A stretch of 64,000 bases of DNA from Microbacterium sp. 1.5R (GCF_001889265.1 NZ_CP018151.1:1736001-1800000); one strand, 5' to 3'. Shown: positions 33,429 through 44,016, counted from the stretch's first letter. Translations and numbers: made by a program. Notes: a model not told the origin generated them from the sequence alone.

Positions 33429-34952
33429 ATGCCCGAACCCCGCGTGCCGCAGCGCCCCCTCCTGCCGCTCTCGCTCGCCCTCCCCGCTGCGGCGATGGCC
33501 GCGCTCCTGATGAATCTGTCCTATCCGTCCACTGCGGTGTGGGTGCTGGCTTTCCCGGCCACAGCGCTGCTGCTCGTGGCGCTGATCGGTCGACGGGCCG
33601 GCGGAGCTCTGGCGGTCGGACTCGTCTACGGTGTGCTCTTCTTCGGACTGCTCGTGTCCTTCACATCTCGCTACCTGGGCCCGCTGCCCTGGGCGGCGCT
33701 GAGTGTCCTGGAAGGCGTGCTCACGGCGGTGGCCGTGATCCTGATCACCCTCGCCTATCGCTGGATGCCCCGAGCCTTCCCGAGCGTCTGGGCGCGGCTC
33801 CTGCTCCTTCCGGCCGTGGTGGCGGCGCTCTGGGTCGGGCGCGAGGTGTTCGTCGGCTCCTGGCCCTATGGGGGGTTCCCCTGGGCTCGTCTGGGCATGA
33901 GCCAGGCCGAGAGCCCGCTGGCTCACGTCGCGTCCTGGACCGGCGTGAGCGGTCTCAGCTTCCTGATGGTGTTCCTCGTCGCCCTCGTGATCCAGGTGGT
34001 GCGCGAACGACTCTGGCGCCGGCCGGCTGCGCTGATCGCACCGGTCGTCGTGACCGTGGCTCTGCTGCTCACACCGCTCTTCCCCACGACGGCCAGCGGG
34101 TCGCTGCGCGTCGCGGCAGTGCAGGGGAACGGGCCGAGCGGGTATTTCGACGAGCGCGAGCCTTACTCGCTCATCGACGCGCAGACCGACGCGACCGAAC
34201 CGCTCTACGGCGAGGACGTCGACCTGCTGGTCTGGCCCGAGGGGTCGCTCGACTTCGATCCGTTCCAATCGGACTCTCTGGCGAGAAGAATGAGCGCGAT
34301 CGCCTCGCGTGTCGGCGCACCGCTGCTGGCGAATGCCGCCACGGAACGAGACGGTCTCTTCTACAACACGTCGATGCTCTGGACGCAAGAGGGCGCTGAC
34401 GGGCAGGTCCATGACAAGCGGCATCCGGTCCCCTTCGGGGAGTACGTCCCCGACCGCGCCTTCTTCAACGCACTCGCACCCGATCTGATCGGTCTGATCC
34501 AGCGCGAGTACACCCCGGGCTCGAATCCGCCGGTCATCGACGTCGACGGTGTGAAGGTCGGGCTGGCGATCTGCTTCGACGTGATCTACGACGACGTGAT
34601 CAGCGAGGGCATGGCAGACGGTGCCGAAGTGCTCGTCTTCCAGACGAACAACGCGGACTTCCGTGGGACGAATGAGAATCTGCAGCAACTCGCCGTCGCG
34701 CGGATGCGTGCGATCGAGACCGGCCGCAGCGTCGTGAACATCTCGACGGTCGGCACCAGCCAGGTGATCCGCGCGGATGGCACGACGGTCTCGAGCCTGG
34801 ATGCAGGAAAGGCCGGAGCGTTGCTCGAGGATGTCGAGCTGCGCTCCGGCCTGACTGCTGGAGTCGTCCTGGGACCCTGGATCCAAGGTCTTCTGGTCTG
34901 GGGCGGACTGGGCGCGCTGGCCTTCGGGTGGTTGCGCGCCCGCAGGCGCTAG
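33429..34952 (+). CDS. lnt: Apolipoprotein N-acyltransferase
   Basis: 507-residue membrane enzyme that adds the third acyl chain to lipoproteins. The N-terminal half has about seven hydrophobic helices; the C-terminal nitrilase domain carries the complete catalytic triad Glu271 (WPEGS), Lys330 (DKRHPVPFGEYVP) and Cys382 (ICFDVIYDD). The protein is therefore predicted active, consistent with the lipoprotein gene upstream. ATG at 33429 has AGGAAGG directly before it, which is too close, so a GTG at 33414 overlapping the helY stop is a real alternative. The 3' end overlaps the convergent rbpA by four bases. Confidence 0.9.
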   Translation: MPEPRVPQRPLLPLSLALPAAAMAALLMNLSYPSTAVWVLAFPATALLLVALIGRRAGGALAVGLVYGVLFFGLLVSFTSRYLGPLPWAALSVLEGVLTAVAVILITLAYRWMPRAFPSVWARLLLLPAVVAALWVGREVFVGSWPYGGFPWARLGMSQAESPLAHVASWTGVSGLSFLMVFLVALVIQVVRERLWRRPAALIAPVVVTVALLLTPLFPTTASGSLRVAAVQGNGPSGYFDEREPYSLIDAQTDATEPLYGEDVDLLVWPEGSLDFDPFQSDSLARRMSAIASRVGAPLLANAATERDGLFYNTSMLWTQEGADGQVHDKRHPVPFGEYVPDRAFFNALAPDLIGLIQREYTPGSNPPVIDVDGVKVGLAICFDVIYDDVISEGMADGAEVLVFQTNNADFRGTNENLQQLAVARMRAIETGRSVVNISTVGTSQVIRADGTTVSSLDAGKAGALLEDVELRSGLTAGVVLGPWIQGLLVWGGLGALAFGWLRARRR

Positions 34953-35332
34953 GCGCCGATCTTCTCGCGAGTCGGGTCTTCACCTGCGCCGCGGCGGGCA
35001 CGGATGAAGGCGAGTCGCTCCTCGAGGAGCTCCTCGAGCTCTGCGCGGGTACGACGCTCGAGAAGCATGTCCCAGTGTGTGCGGGCGGCCTTCTCGTCCG
35101 TGGCATCGAGCGTGACGGCCTGGCCGTCGACGTTCAGGCGCGCGTCCGCTCCGCAGGAACGGCATTCCCACGTCTGGGGCGGCTCTGCGTCCGCCGAGAA
35201 CATCAGGTTCGTGACATGGCCGCAGGTGTCACAGATGTAGGTGGTTTCACGGCGCTCCATGAAAACGACGCCCTCTTCGCTCTGTAGGCTCTGGGCGCCG
35301 AGTCGGATGCCGCGTAGGCTGCGATCTGCCAT
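34949..35332 (-). CDS. rbpA: RNA polymerase-binding protein RbpA
   Basis: 127-residue actinobacteria-specific factor that binds sigma A-type holoenzyme and stabilises the open complex. RGIRLG at the N-terminus, then a zinc-binding core with Cys34/Cys37 and Cys57/Cys60, then the basic linker and C-terminal sigma-interaction helix (HWDMLLERRTRAELEELL). Length and order fit RbpA. ATG at 35332 has GAGAGGA upstream. In Streptomyces the gene is under SigR control, and a loosely similar promoter is visible here. Confidence 0.95.
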   Translation of the reverse strand: MADRSLRGIRLGAQSLQSEEGVVFMERRETTYICDTCGHVTNLMFSADAEPPQTWECRSCGADARLNVDGQAVTLDATDEKAARTHWDMLLERRTRAELEELLEERLAFIRARRGAGEDPTREKIGA

Positions 35333-35361
35333 TGTGTGGTCCTCTCGTCGCTGTCAGGTAT

Positions 35362-35387
35362 AACGCTCCAGCCTGTGCGCTTCATCC
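35362..35387 (-). promoter_or_regulatory. Candidate promoter of rbpA (SigR/SigH-like or sigma A-like)
   Basis: On the minus strand GGATG (35387-35383), 18 bases and GTT (35364-35362) imitate the GGAAT-N18-GTT form of SigR-type promoters, with two mismatches in the -35. The same region also reads ATGAAG, 17 bases, TATACC as a weak sigma A promoter. The choice cannot be made from sequence. Confidence 0.3.
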
Positions 35388-35457
35388 ATACGAGCGCGTT
35401 CTCGGCGCTATTCACAGCTGAATCCCAGCGCCACAGCGTAATGGCGGCGTGGCGGTC

Positions 35458-36231
35458 TCAGCGGCCGATCGTGACCAGCGCGAGATCGGCGCGGTCGGTG
35501 ACGATGCCGTCGACACCGAGCCGGACGAGTCGTCGCATGGAGTCCGCGTCGTTCACCGTCCACACGTGAACCTCGACGCCGCGCCGGTGCGCCGCTCGGA
35601 GGAGTGCAGGCGTCAGCACCTTCACGCCGCGATGCCGCTCAGGAATCTGCAGCACGTCGATGTCGAGCAGAGCGCGGCCGGGGGAGAGGCGCAGAGCGGA
35701 GAGAGCGCGGACCGCGGCGATGGTGCGGCTGCCGCCCGACGTCGCCGGTCGGAGCGGAGCCCCCGCGCGCAGGACCGCTGCGATCGTCGCACGTCGGTTC
35801 GCATCGGAGAAGCTGGTCACGAGAACTCGATGCGTGTGTTCCGCCAGGAGGGGGCCGAGGGGTGCTGCCGCGTCGACGGTCTTGACGTCGATGTTGAAGC
35901 GCGTGGTCGGGAAGGCGGAGAGTGCGTCAGCGACCGTGAGCAGCCCGCCGTGGTCGGAGAAGATCGCGGCGAGTTCGCGGGTGCGCACCTCACCGACGGG
36001 ACGGGGATCGTCGGCCAGTCTGTGCAGCGTCGCGTCGTGGAAGAGCACGACGTCACCGTCGGCCGTCACCCGGCAGTCGGTCTCGATGTACTCTGCTCCG
36101 GCGGCATGAGCGGCGGCGACGGCGGCGGCCGAGTTCTCCCAGACACCGGAGTCCCCGCCCGCCGCGGTGATCAGACCGCGGTGAGCGAGGACTCGGGGGT
36201 GACGCGCCTTGACGAAATACGGGTGCGTCAC
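35458..36231 (-). CDS. Glycerophosphodiester phosphodiesterase
   Basis: 257-residue GDPD TIM-barrel. Catalytic and metal residues are seen in LAHRGL with the first His, NSAAAVAAAHAAGAEYIETDCR (Glu and Asp metal ligands) and VVLFHDATLHR with the second His. FNIDVKT and VHVWTVND follow. It hydrolyses glycerophosphodiesters to glycerol-3-phosphate and an alcohol. No signal peptide is visible. The GTG start overlaps the SPFH gene stop by four bases (GTGA), so it is the third gene of an NfeD-SPFH-GDPD operon. Confidence 0.9.
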   Translation of the reverse strand: MTHPYFVKARHPRVLAHRGLITAAGGDSGVWENSAAAVAAAHAAGAEYIETDCRVTADGDVVLFHDATLHRLADDPRPVGEVRTRELAAIFSDHGGLLTVADALSAFPTTRFNIDVKTVDAAAPLGPLLAEHTHRVLVTSFSDANRRATIAAVLRAGAPLRPATSGGSRTIAAVRALSALRLSPGRALLDIDVLQIPERHRGVKVLTPALLRAAHRRGVEVHVWTVNDADSMRRLVRLGVDGIVTDRADLALVTIGR

Positions 36232-37154
36232 GCGCCCGGCAGGTTCGTCGGGGGCTGTCCCGGTCGCGGGGTGAACGCGGTGCCGATGCCCTTGAGTGCC
36301 TCGGTCAGCTCGCTCGGGATGATCCAGAGCTTGTTCGACTGGCCTTCGCTGATCTTCGGAAGCATTTGCAGGTACTGGTACGCGAGCAGCTTGTCGTCAG
36401 GCTCGCCCTGGTGGATGGCGGTGAACACGTTCTGGATCGCTTCGGCCTCACCCTGGGCGCGCAGCACGGCGGCCTGCTTGTCGCCCTCTGCGCGGAGGAT
36501 CTCGGCCTGTCGCGCACCTTCGGCCTCGAGGATCGCCGACTGCTTGGTTCCCTCAGCCGTGAGGATCGCCGCTCGACGGTCCCGCTCGGCGCGCATCTGC
36601 TTCTCCATCGAGTCCTGGATGGAGATGGGCGGGTCGATGGCCTTCAGCTCGACGCGGCCGACGCGGATTCCCCACTTGCCCGTCGCCTCGTCGAGCACGA
36701 CGCGAAGCTGTCCGTTGATGTTGTCGCGACTGGTCAGGGCCTCTTCGAGGTTGAGTCCACCGACCACATTTCGCAGTGTCGTCGTCGTCAGCTGCTCGAC
36801 GGCGCCCAGGTAGTTGGCGATCTCGTATGTCGCAGCGCGAGCATCGGTCACCTGGAAGTAGACGACGGTGTCGATCGAGACCACCAGGTTGTCCTCGGTG
36901 ATCACGGGCTGCGGTGGGAAGGACACGACCTGCTCGCGCATGTCGATGAGGGGACGCAGCCGGTCGATGAACGGCACCAGGATGTTCAGACCCGGCGTCA
37001 GTGTCTTGTGATATCGGCCCAGGCGCTCGACCACGCCGGCCGTGGCCTGGGGGATGATGCGGATGGAGCGAGCCAGCGTGACCACCACGAAGATGATGAT
37101 CGCGATGACGAGGATCCACCCGATCGCTGCGGGGATGAACGATGCATCGTCCAA
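36228..37154 (-). CDS. SPFH/band 7 (stomatin-like) membrane protein
   Basis: 308-residue SPFH protein with one N-terminal transmembrane helix (about 10-28), the band-7 domain (RSIRIIPQATAGVVERLGRY to about residue 200), and an Ala/Glu-rich coiled coil built of repeated AEGxxQA units. It forms membrane microdomain scaffolds, usually with the NfeD partner encoded just upstream. Start is TTG at 37154, supported by AGGAGAG four to five bases upstream; no ATG in frame fits the conserved N-terminus. It is translationally coupled to the downstream GDPD gene. Confidence 0.9.
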   Translation of the reverse strand: MDDASFIPAAIGWILVIAIIIFVVVTLARSIRIIPQATAGVVERLGRYHKTLTPGLNILVPFIDRLRPLIDMREQVVSFPPQPVITEDNLVVSIDTVVYFQVTDARAATYEIANYLGAVEQLTTTTLRNVVGGLNLEEALTSRDNINGQLRVVLDEATGKWGIRVGRVELKAIDPPISIQDSMEKQMRAERDRRAAILTAEGTKQSAILEAEGARQAEILRAEGDKQAAVLRAQGEAEAIQNVFTAIHQGEPDDKLLAYQYLQMLPKISEGQSNKLWIIPSELTEALKGIGTAFTPRPGQPPTNLPGA

Positions 37155-37163
37155 GAGACTCTC

Positions 37164-37637
37164 CTAGTCGTTGACGGGACGGACGGTCGCGGTCGCGCCG
37201 TTGATCGTCATGACGGCGATCGGTGATCCTTGCGGGATCGGCACGGCTCCGGCGGTGCGGGCGGTCCAGGTGTCGCCGTTGCTCAGCTTCACCTGGCCGG
37301 AGATCTGGGTGATGTCCTGCAGCGCGATGCCTCGGAGATCGAGAAGCGCGTCGACGTTGGACTTGGTCGGGTCCTCGCCTCGATGCAGGCGTTTGATCAG
37401 CGGCGGACGCAGGAACAGGATGAAGAGCGCGGCCGCCGCGGCGGCGATCAGCACCTGTACCCAGACCGGGATGCCGAGGAAGTCCGTGACGAGCCCGACG
37501 ACGCTGCCGAAGCTCAGCATCAGGAAGGTGAAGTCGAGAGTCAGCATCTCGATCACGAGGAAGATGGCGATCAGGATCAGCCAACCGATCCATGCCCATT
37601 GGTCGATGAACTGAACGAATGTCGCGAAGTTGTCCAT
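37164..37637 (-). CDS. NfeD family protein
   Basis: 157-residue NfeD1b-type protein. Two to three hydrophobic helices fill residues 15-75 (LILIAIFLVIEML, VLIAAAAAALFILFL), followed by a soluble OB-fold domain (LRGIALQDITQISGQVKLSNGD). NfeD proteins pair with SPFH proteins. ATG at 37637 has the strong ribosome site AAAGGAGG. It is the first gene of the three-gene minus-strand operon; its stop is nine bases from the SPFH start. Confidence 0.88.
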   Translation of the reverse strand: MDNFATFVQFIDQWAWIGWLILIAIFLVIEMLTLDFTFLMLSFGSVVGLVTDFLGIPVWVQVLIAAAAAALFILFLRPPLIKRLHRGEDPTKSNVDALLDLRGIALQDITQISGQVKLSNGDTWTARTAGAVPIPQGSPIAVMTINGATATVRPVND

Positions 37638-37757
37638 GCGGCCTCCTTTGCGGTCAACCTATCACGCAGGTCGAGCGCGGTCCCGGCTGGACGGGGCCGG
37701 CTTGATAGTCTGAAAGCGCCGTGTCATCACGGCGAATCACGCATCAGAGGAGTCACT

Positions 37758-38522
37758 GTGACCGACGTTCTTCCCGCAGGTTCTCTCGAGGGCAAGGTCG
37801 CCCTCGTCACCGGCTCGTCTCGAGGCATCGGGGCGGACACCGTGCGCTATCTCGCCGAGGCCGGCGCCGACGTGGTGATCAACTTCCGCAACAAGGCCCC
37901 ACGTGCAGAGAAGCTCGCCGGGCAGCTGCGCGAGCTGGGCCGCCGCGTGCTGGTCGTCGGTGCCGACCTGACCGACCCCGCGTCCGTCGGCGAGATGTTC
38001 GATGCGGTGAAGGCCGAGTTCGGACGCCTCGACGTCCTCGTCCTCAATGCTTCCGGCGGCATGGAATCGGGAATGGCCGAGGACTACGCCCTGACCCTCA
38101 ACCGCGACGCGCAGCTGAACGTCCTCGATGCGGCTGTTCCGCTGCTCGGCGACGGCGCGCGGGTCGTCTTCGTCACGAGCCACCAGGCGCACTTCATCCG
38201 CACCACCCCGACCATGCCGGAGTACGAGCCCGTCGCCCTGTCGAAGCGCGCCGGAGAAGACGCGCTCCGCGAGCGGATCCCCGGGCTCGCGGGTAAGGGC
38301 ATCGGCTTCACCGTGGTGTCCGGAGACATGATCGAAGGCACGATCACCGCGACTCTGCTCGAGCGCGCCAACCCTGGAGCGATCGCGGAGCGGCGCGAAT
38401 CCGCCGGCAAGCTCTACAACGTGTCGGAGTTCGCCGCGGAGGTCGCTCGCGCGGCAATCGACGCTGTCCCCGCCGACAACACGCGTCTCGTCGGCGATGT
38501 GAGCGCATTCGTCGCGGAGTGA
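37758..38522 (+). CDS. Short-chain dehydrogenase/reductase family protein, atypical active site
   Basis: 254-residue Rossmann-fold protein. The cofactor motif TGSSRGIG is at residues 18-25 and NASGG at 97-101 corresponds to NAGG. The catalytic segment is unusual: Lys163 of SK is kept and Ser141 is near the expected Ser, but the Tyr four residues before the Lys is Val159, with the only Tyr seven residues before it. NAD(P) binding is expected while classic reductase chemistry is doubtful. GTG at 37758 has AGAGGAG upstream. A strong terminator follows 18 bases after the stop. Confidence 0.85.
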   Translation: MTDVLPAGSLEGKVALVTGSSRGIGADTVRYLAEAGADVVINFRNKAPRAEKLAGQLRELGRRVLVVGADLTDPASVGEMFDAVKAEFGRLDVLVLNASGGMESGMAEDYALTLNRDAQLNVLDAAVPLLGDGARVVFVTSHQAHFIRTTPTMPEYEPVALSKRAGEDALRERIPGLAGKGIGFTVVSGDMIEGTITATLLERANPGAIAERRESAGKLYNVSEFAAEVARAAIDAVPADNTRLVGDVSAFVAE

Positions 38523-38539
38523 GCGGCTGATAGCACCGA

Positions 38540-38569
38540 AAGAGCCCCGTCCGCGTGGACGGGGCTCTT
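38540..38569. terminator. Terminator between the SDR and HdeD genes
   Basis: Perfect 13-base arms starting AAGAGCCCCGTCC (38540-38552) and its complement (38557-38569) enclose loop GCGT. Followed by CGCGTTG on plus and by CGGTGC on minus. Placed between convergent stops, so it probably serves both genes. Confidence 0.75.
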
Positions 38570-38585
38570 CGCGTTGCGGGGAGGA

Positions 38586-39185
38586 TCAGAGCGCGGAGTC
38601 GGCCTTCGCCGATGCCACGAACTCCTTCGCGTCCTTGCCCAGTGTGATCGCGCGCACGATCTGGACGATCCCGAGGACGACGAGCGAGATGCCGAGCACC
38701 AGCCAGAGCACGGCTGCCGCGTACAGGGGCGAGAAGAGGACGACGATACCGGCGATGATGCTGAGCAGAGCGTAGAGCAGCGTCCAGACTCGCGAGCCGT
38801 CCTTTCCGAGAAGCGACAACGCCACCACTCCGTCGACGATCCAGCTGATGCCGATGAAGATGACGACGACGAGCGCGAGAGTGGCAGCGGCGACGCCGAG
38901 GTTCGCGAACGCGATGACGCCGGCCACGATGTACACGAGGCCCAGCACGATGTGCCCGACTCGAGCCCACCCGCCCTTCACGCGGGAGAAGATGCCGAGC
39001 CCGATGTAGACGAGGCCCGCGATCACGAGGTAGGTGGCGAAGATGCCCGTCACGATGACGGCGGACTTGGCGGGCCAGACGAGCAGGACGATGCCCGCGA
39101 TCAGTGCGATGACACCGGAGACGGCCAGGACGACTCGAATGGACTTGAACAGCGATTTCGCTTCGGAAGCGAGGGAATCAGTCAT
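38586..39185 (-). CDS. HdeD/DUF308 family membrane protein
   Basis: 199-residue protein made almost wholly of six hydrophobic helices arranged as two or three related units (VIALIAGIVLLVWP, LVYIVAGVIAFANLG, LSIIAGIVVLFSP), as in HdeD-type proteins linked to acid or general stress in enterobacteria. Function in actinobacteria is unknown. ATG at 39185 is preceded by AAGGG. It stands alone, divergent from the small AraC gene. Confidence 0.85.
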   Translation of the reverse strand: MTDSLASEAKSLFKSIRVVLAVSGVIALIAGIVLLVWPAKSAVIVTGIFATYLVIAGLVYIGLGIFSRVKGGWARVGHIVLGLVYIVAGVIAFANLGVAAATLALVVVIFIGISWIVDGVVALSLLGKDGSRVWTLLYALLSIIAGIVVLFSPLYAAAVLWLVLGISLVVLGIVQIVRAITLGKDAKEFVASAKADSAL

Positions 39186-39322
39186 GGTGGGGACCCTTTC
39201 TGAGAAAATCCTGTGAGGGATGCTGACAGAGTAGCGCTGTCCGGTGACGGATGGGGGAACCCGATATCGATATGTCGCCGACGTTCACACTCCGTCACGC
39301 GCGGTCATGGCAAAATCAGGGG

Positions 39323-39763
39323 GTGACCTCGGACGATGACGCGCGGCTCCGCGAGCTCGTCGTGATGCGCAAGGTGCGGGATCGGATCGACCGCGAGTAC
39401 GCCACGCCTCTCGATGTGGAGGCGCTCGCCCGCGGAGCACACATGTCGGCCGGCCATCTCAGCAGGCGCTTCAAGGAGACCTACGGCGAGTCGCCTTACT
39501 CCTATCTGATGACGCGGCGGATCGAGCGCGCGATGGCTCTGCTGCGCCGCGGCGACCTCAGCGTCACCGAGGTGTGCTTCGAAGTCGGATGCTCATCGCT
39601 GGGCACGTTCAGCACTCGATTCACGGAACTGGTCGGTGTCCCACCCCGCGTGTATCGTGAGCGCGCCGCTGACGTCGACGGCATTCCGACGTTCCAGGCG
39701 AAGCACGTCATCCGACCGATCAGGAATCAAGAAGCGCCGCGCACGGGCGCGCACCTAACGTGA
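39323..39763 (+). CDS. Small AraC-type regulator (DNA-binding domain only)
   Basis: 146-residue protein consisting essentially of the AraC double HTH: PLDVEALARGAHMSAGHLSRRFKE and SVTEVCFEVGCSSLGTFSTRF, then VGVPPRVYRERA. There is no separate ligand domain, which suggests either constitutive binding or sensing through interaction, as in the MarA/SoxS type. The GTG start at 39323 follows CAAAAT by six bases. Its stop overlaps a possible GTG start of the next gene, and a UvrA-like ABC ATPase follows, forming a cassette that looks like an inducible resistance unit. Confidence 0.88.
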   Translation: MTSDDDARLRELVVMRKVRDRIDREYATPLDVEALARGAHMSAGHLSRRFKETYGESPYSYLMTRRIERAMALLRRGDLSVTEVCFEVGCSSLGTFSTRFTELVGVPPRVYRERAADVDGIPTFQAKHVIRPIRNQEAPRTGAHLT

Positions 39764-39768
39764 GTCTC

Positions 39769-40179
39769 ATGAACATCAGCATCCACTACGCATTCCTTCC
39801 GCACACCGATGCCGAGGCGGCTCTCGGCTTCTACCGTGACGCCCTCGGCTTCGAGGTGCGCAACGACGTCGGCTACGACGGCCTGCGGTGGCTCACGGTC
39901 GGTCCCGCGGGGCAGCCGGAGACGTCGATCGTGCTGCACCCGCCGGCAACCGATCCCGGGATCACGGACGCCGAGCGCCAGACGATCCTCGAACTCATCG
40001 CGAAGGGCAGCTACGGCGCGCTGACTCTCGCGAGCGACGATCTCGACGCGGTGTTCGAGCGACTTGTCGACAACGGCGCCGATGTGGTGCAGGAGCCCAT
40101 GGATCAGCCCTACGGCGTGCGCGACTGCGCCTTCCGAGACCCCGCAGGCAACCTGCTCCGAATCAACCAGGCCGGCTGA
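39769..40179 (+). CDS. VOC (glyoxalase/bleomycin-resistance) family protein
   Basis: 136-residue vicinal-oxygen-chelate protein with two beta-alpha-beta-beta-beta units: HYAFLPHTDAEAALGFYRDALG and YGALTLASDDLDAVFERL, ending DPAGNLLRINQAG. Such small VOC proteins bind or modify small electrophilic or antibiotic molecules. ATG at 39769 is used; a GTG at 39760 overlapping the regulator stop (GTGA) is an equally possible coupled start. The hexamer TAACGT seven bases before this ATG could also give a leaderless transcript. Substrate unknown. Confidence 0.85.
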   Translation: MNISIHYAFLPHTDAEAALGFYRDALGFEVRNDVGYDGLRWLTVGPAGQPETSIVLHPPATDPGITDAERQTILELIAKGSYGALTLASDDLDAVFERLVDNGADVVQEPMDQPYGVRDCAFRDPAGNLLRINQAG

Positions 40180-40204
40180 CCCCGGTCGCTACTCGAGGAT
40201 CACC

Positions 40205-42556
<2,352 letters not shown>

Positions 42557-42622
42557 AGCGGGCGGCTGGCGCCATGTCACGAGCCGTGTCGCCAGATGAG
42601 TACGAACCTTCGCGACGACCGA

Positions 42623-43468
42623 TCAGTCCTTGCGTGCGACCACGGTGAACGTGCAGGGGAGAAGGTTCCGTTCCGATTCAGGCCAGGCATACCCGCCGGG
42701 GACCTCGACCATCCGAGGACTGAACCGCCAGGGGAGTGTTCGCCCCTCGTCGAAGTGCAGAAGACGAAGGCCCGCTTTCAACAGCGACCCCAGGATCTCC
42801 GAGAGCGGGTGCGGCCACTCGTACGTGCGCGGGTGCGCGACCTTGCCGTCCCCGGCGTAGGTCGATTCGTCGTCCCATCGCTGCGCCCGGCCGTCACCGA
42901 AATACGGGTAGCGGGTCACGAGCGTCGGCGCATCTTCGTCGAGCGCGTACAGAGCAGGATGTCCGTCGCGGATGAAGAACGTGCCTCCCGGACGCAGCAG
43001 GCCGACGATCTGAGCGGCCCAGCGGTCGAGGTCGTCCAACCAGGTGATCGTGCCGATGCTCGTGTAGACGACATCGAAGTCACCCGTCACGGCTGCGCGT
43101 GCGTCGAGGACGTCCGTCTCGATCCATGTCGCCGAAACCCCCGTGCGCTCGGCCAGCGCTTCGGCCGCGGCAAGGGCCGGCGCCGAGAAGTCGACGCCGG
43201 TTACGGTCGCTCCCGCACGGGCCAGCGAGACGGAGTCGGTACCGATATGGCATTGCAGATGGCACAGGTCGAGTCCCGTGATTCTGCCGTCGGGCAGGAA
43301 TCGGCGAAGCACCGGGAGATCGGCACTGACGACGTCGCTGAGATGCGAAGGATCGTCGAACTCGTCGAGACCGTAGGCGACCTCATGCAGCGGGACGCGA
43401 TCGTTCCAGTTGTCCTGATTGGCGTCGCGGGCGACCGTCCAATCGATGTCGATGTTGCTACCGTTCAC
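42623..43468 (-). CDS. SAM-dependent methyltransferase
   Basis: 281-residue class I methyltransferase. The SAM motif is GLDLCHLQCHIGTDS, with VTGVDFSAPAL as motif post I and DFDVVYTSIGTI as motif IV. An N-terminal segment DNWNDRVPLHEVAYG and a C-terminal RTYEWPHPLSEIL are typical of a broad uncharacterised family. Start is GTG at 43468: TAGGCT ends six bases upstream and no ribosome site is present. Substrate unknown. It is transcribed away from the small gene at 43569. Confidence 0.85.
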   Translation of the reverse strand: MNGSNIDIDWTVARDANQDNWNDRVPLHEVAYGLDEFDDPSHLSDVVSADLPVLRRFLPDGRITGLDLCHLQCHIGTDSVSLARAGATVTGVDFSAPALAAAEALAERTGVSATWIETDVLDARAAVTGDFDVVYTSIGTITWLDDLDRWAAQIVGLLRPGGTFFIRDGHPALYALDEDAPTLVTRYPYFGDGRAQRWDDESTYAGDGKVAHPRTYEWPHPLSEILGSLLKAGLRLLHFDEGRTLPWRFSPRMVEVPGGYAWPESERNLLPCTFTVVARKD

Positions 43469-43568
43469 GCCTAGAGCCTAGCGATGCGCTCGCATCGTTC
43501 TCGTAGCAAATAACGAGTCGCGGATCAAGGGAGATCTTGTCGACGGCGACATCCCCTAGAAAAGCAGC

Positions 43569-43895
43569 ATGCAGAAGATCATCTACGCCGGAGATGAGTA
43601 CCTCACTGGAGATGCGATCGCCGATGCGCTGCTGGCTTACAGCCGAGCACTGGGAGACGATGAGCGTGCCGAGATCGTCGAGATCCCGGTGCGGGAGAAC
43701 GACGGCGGCACAGCCGTCGCGAAGTTCCTCATCGGTCCAGCGAGCCAGATCGTGTCCAAGGTGGCCGCTGGCGAGGGTCCGGAGATCGAGGATCCCGAAC
43801 TCGTCAAGCGACTGCGACAGCGCACCCGTTCTATCGAGTCTCCGACGAGTCAGCCGCTGGAGATCGAGTATCCACCCGGATACGACCTCGAATGA
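43569..43895 (+). CDS. Conserved hypothetical protein, 108 residues
   Basis: I do not recognise a domain. The protein starts MQKIIYAGDEYLTGDAIADALL, is acidic, has no membrane segment or Cys, and ends in a Pro-rich PPGYDLE tail. GDEYLTGDAI and ENDGGTAVAKFLIGPASQI look like alternating helices and strands of a small alpha/beta fold. Codon use and the absence of competing frames support a real gene. It is the last gene before the dif-like site and points toward it. Confidence 0.65.
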   Translation: MQKIIYAGDEYLTGDAIADALLAYSRALGDDERAEIVEIPVRENDGGTAVAKFLIGPASQIVSKVAAGEGPEIEDPELVKRLRQRTRSIESPTSQPLEIEYPPGYDLE

Positions 43896-43953
43896 CACCG
43901 GCCGTCCCGCGGCGTTCTGGACGACGGCGCAGCGGGAGCCATCGGAACGGCTA

Positions 43954-43981
43954 ATAGCCGATAATGCACATTATGTCAGTT
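43954..43981. other. dif: Putative dif site (XerCD chromosome-dimer resolution site)
   Basis: The 28-bp element has the 11-6-11 architecture of dif: XerC-type arm ATAGCCGATAA (43954-43964), centre TGCACA, XerD-type arm TTATGTCAGTT (43971-43981). The inner arms form the palindrome ATAATG-CA-CATTAT. Against the well-known E. coli dif I count 6/11 matches in the XerC arm, 4/6 in the centre and 8/11 in the XerD arm. It sits in a 121-base gap between two convergent genes, and the polarity of GGGGGAG motifs and the main gene direction reverse here. Recombination has not been shown. Confidence 0.75.
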
Positions 43982-44016
43982 CGAGGAAAAAGCGCCCTCG
44001 CCCGGAGGCCTGAGCG

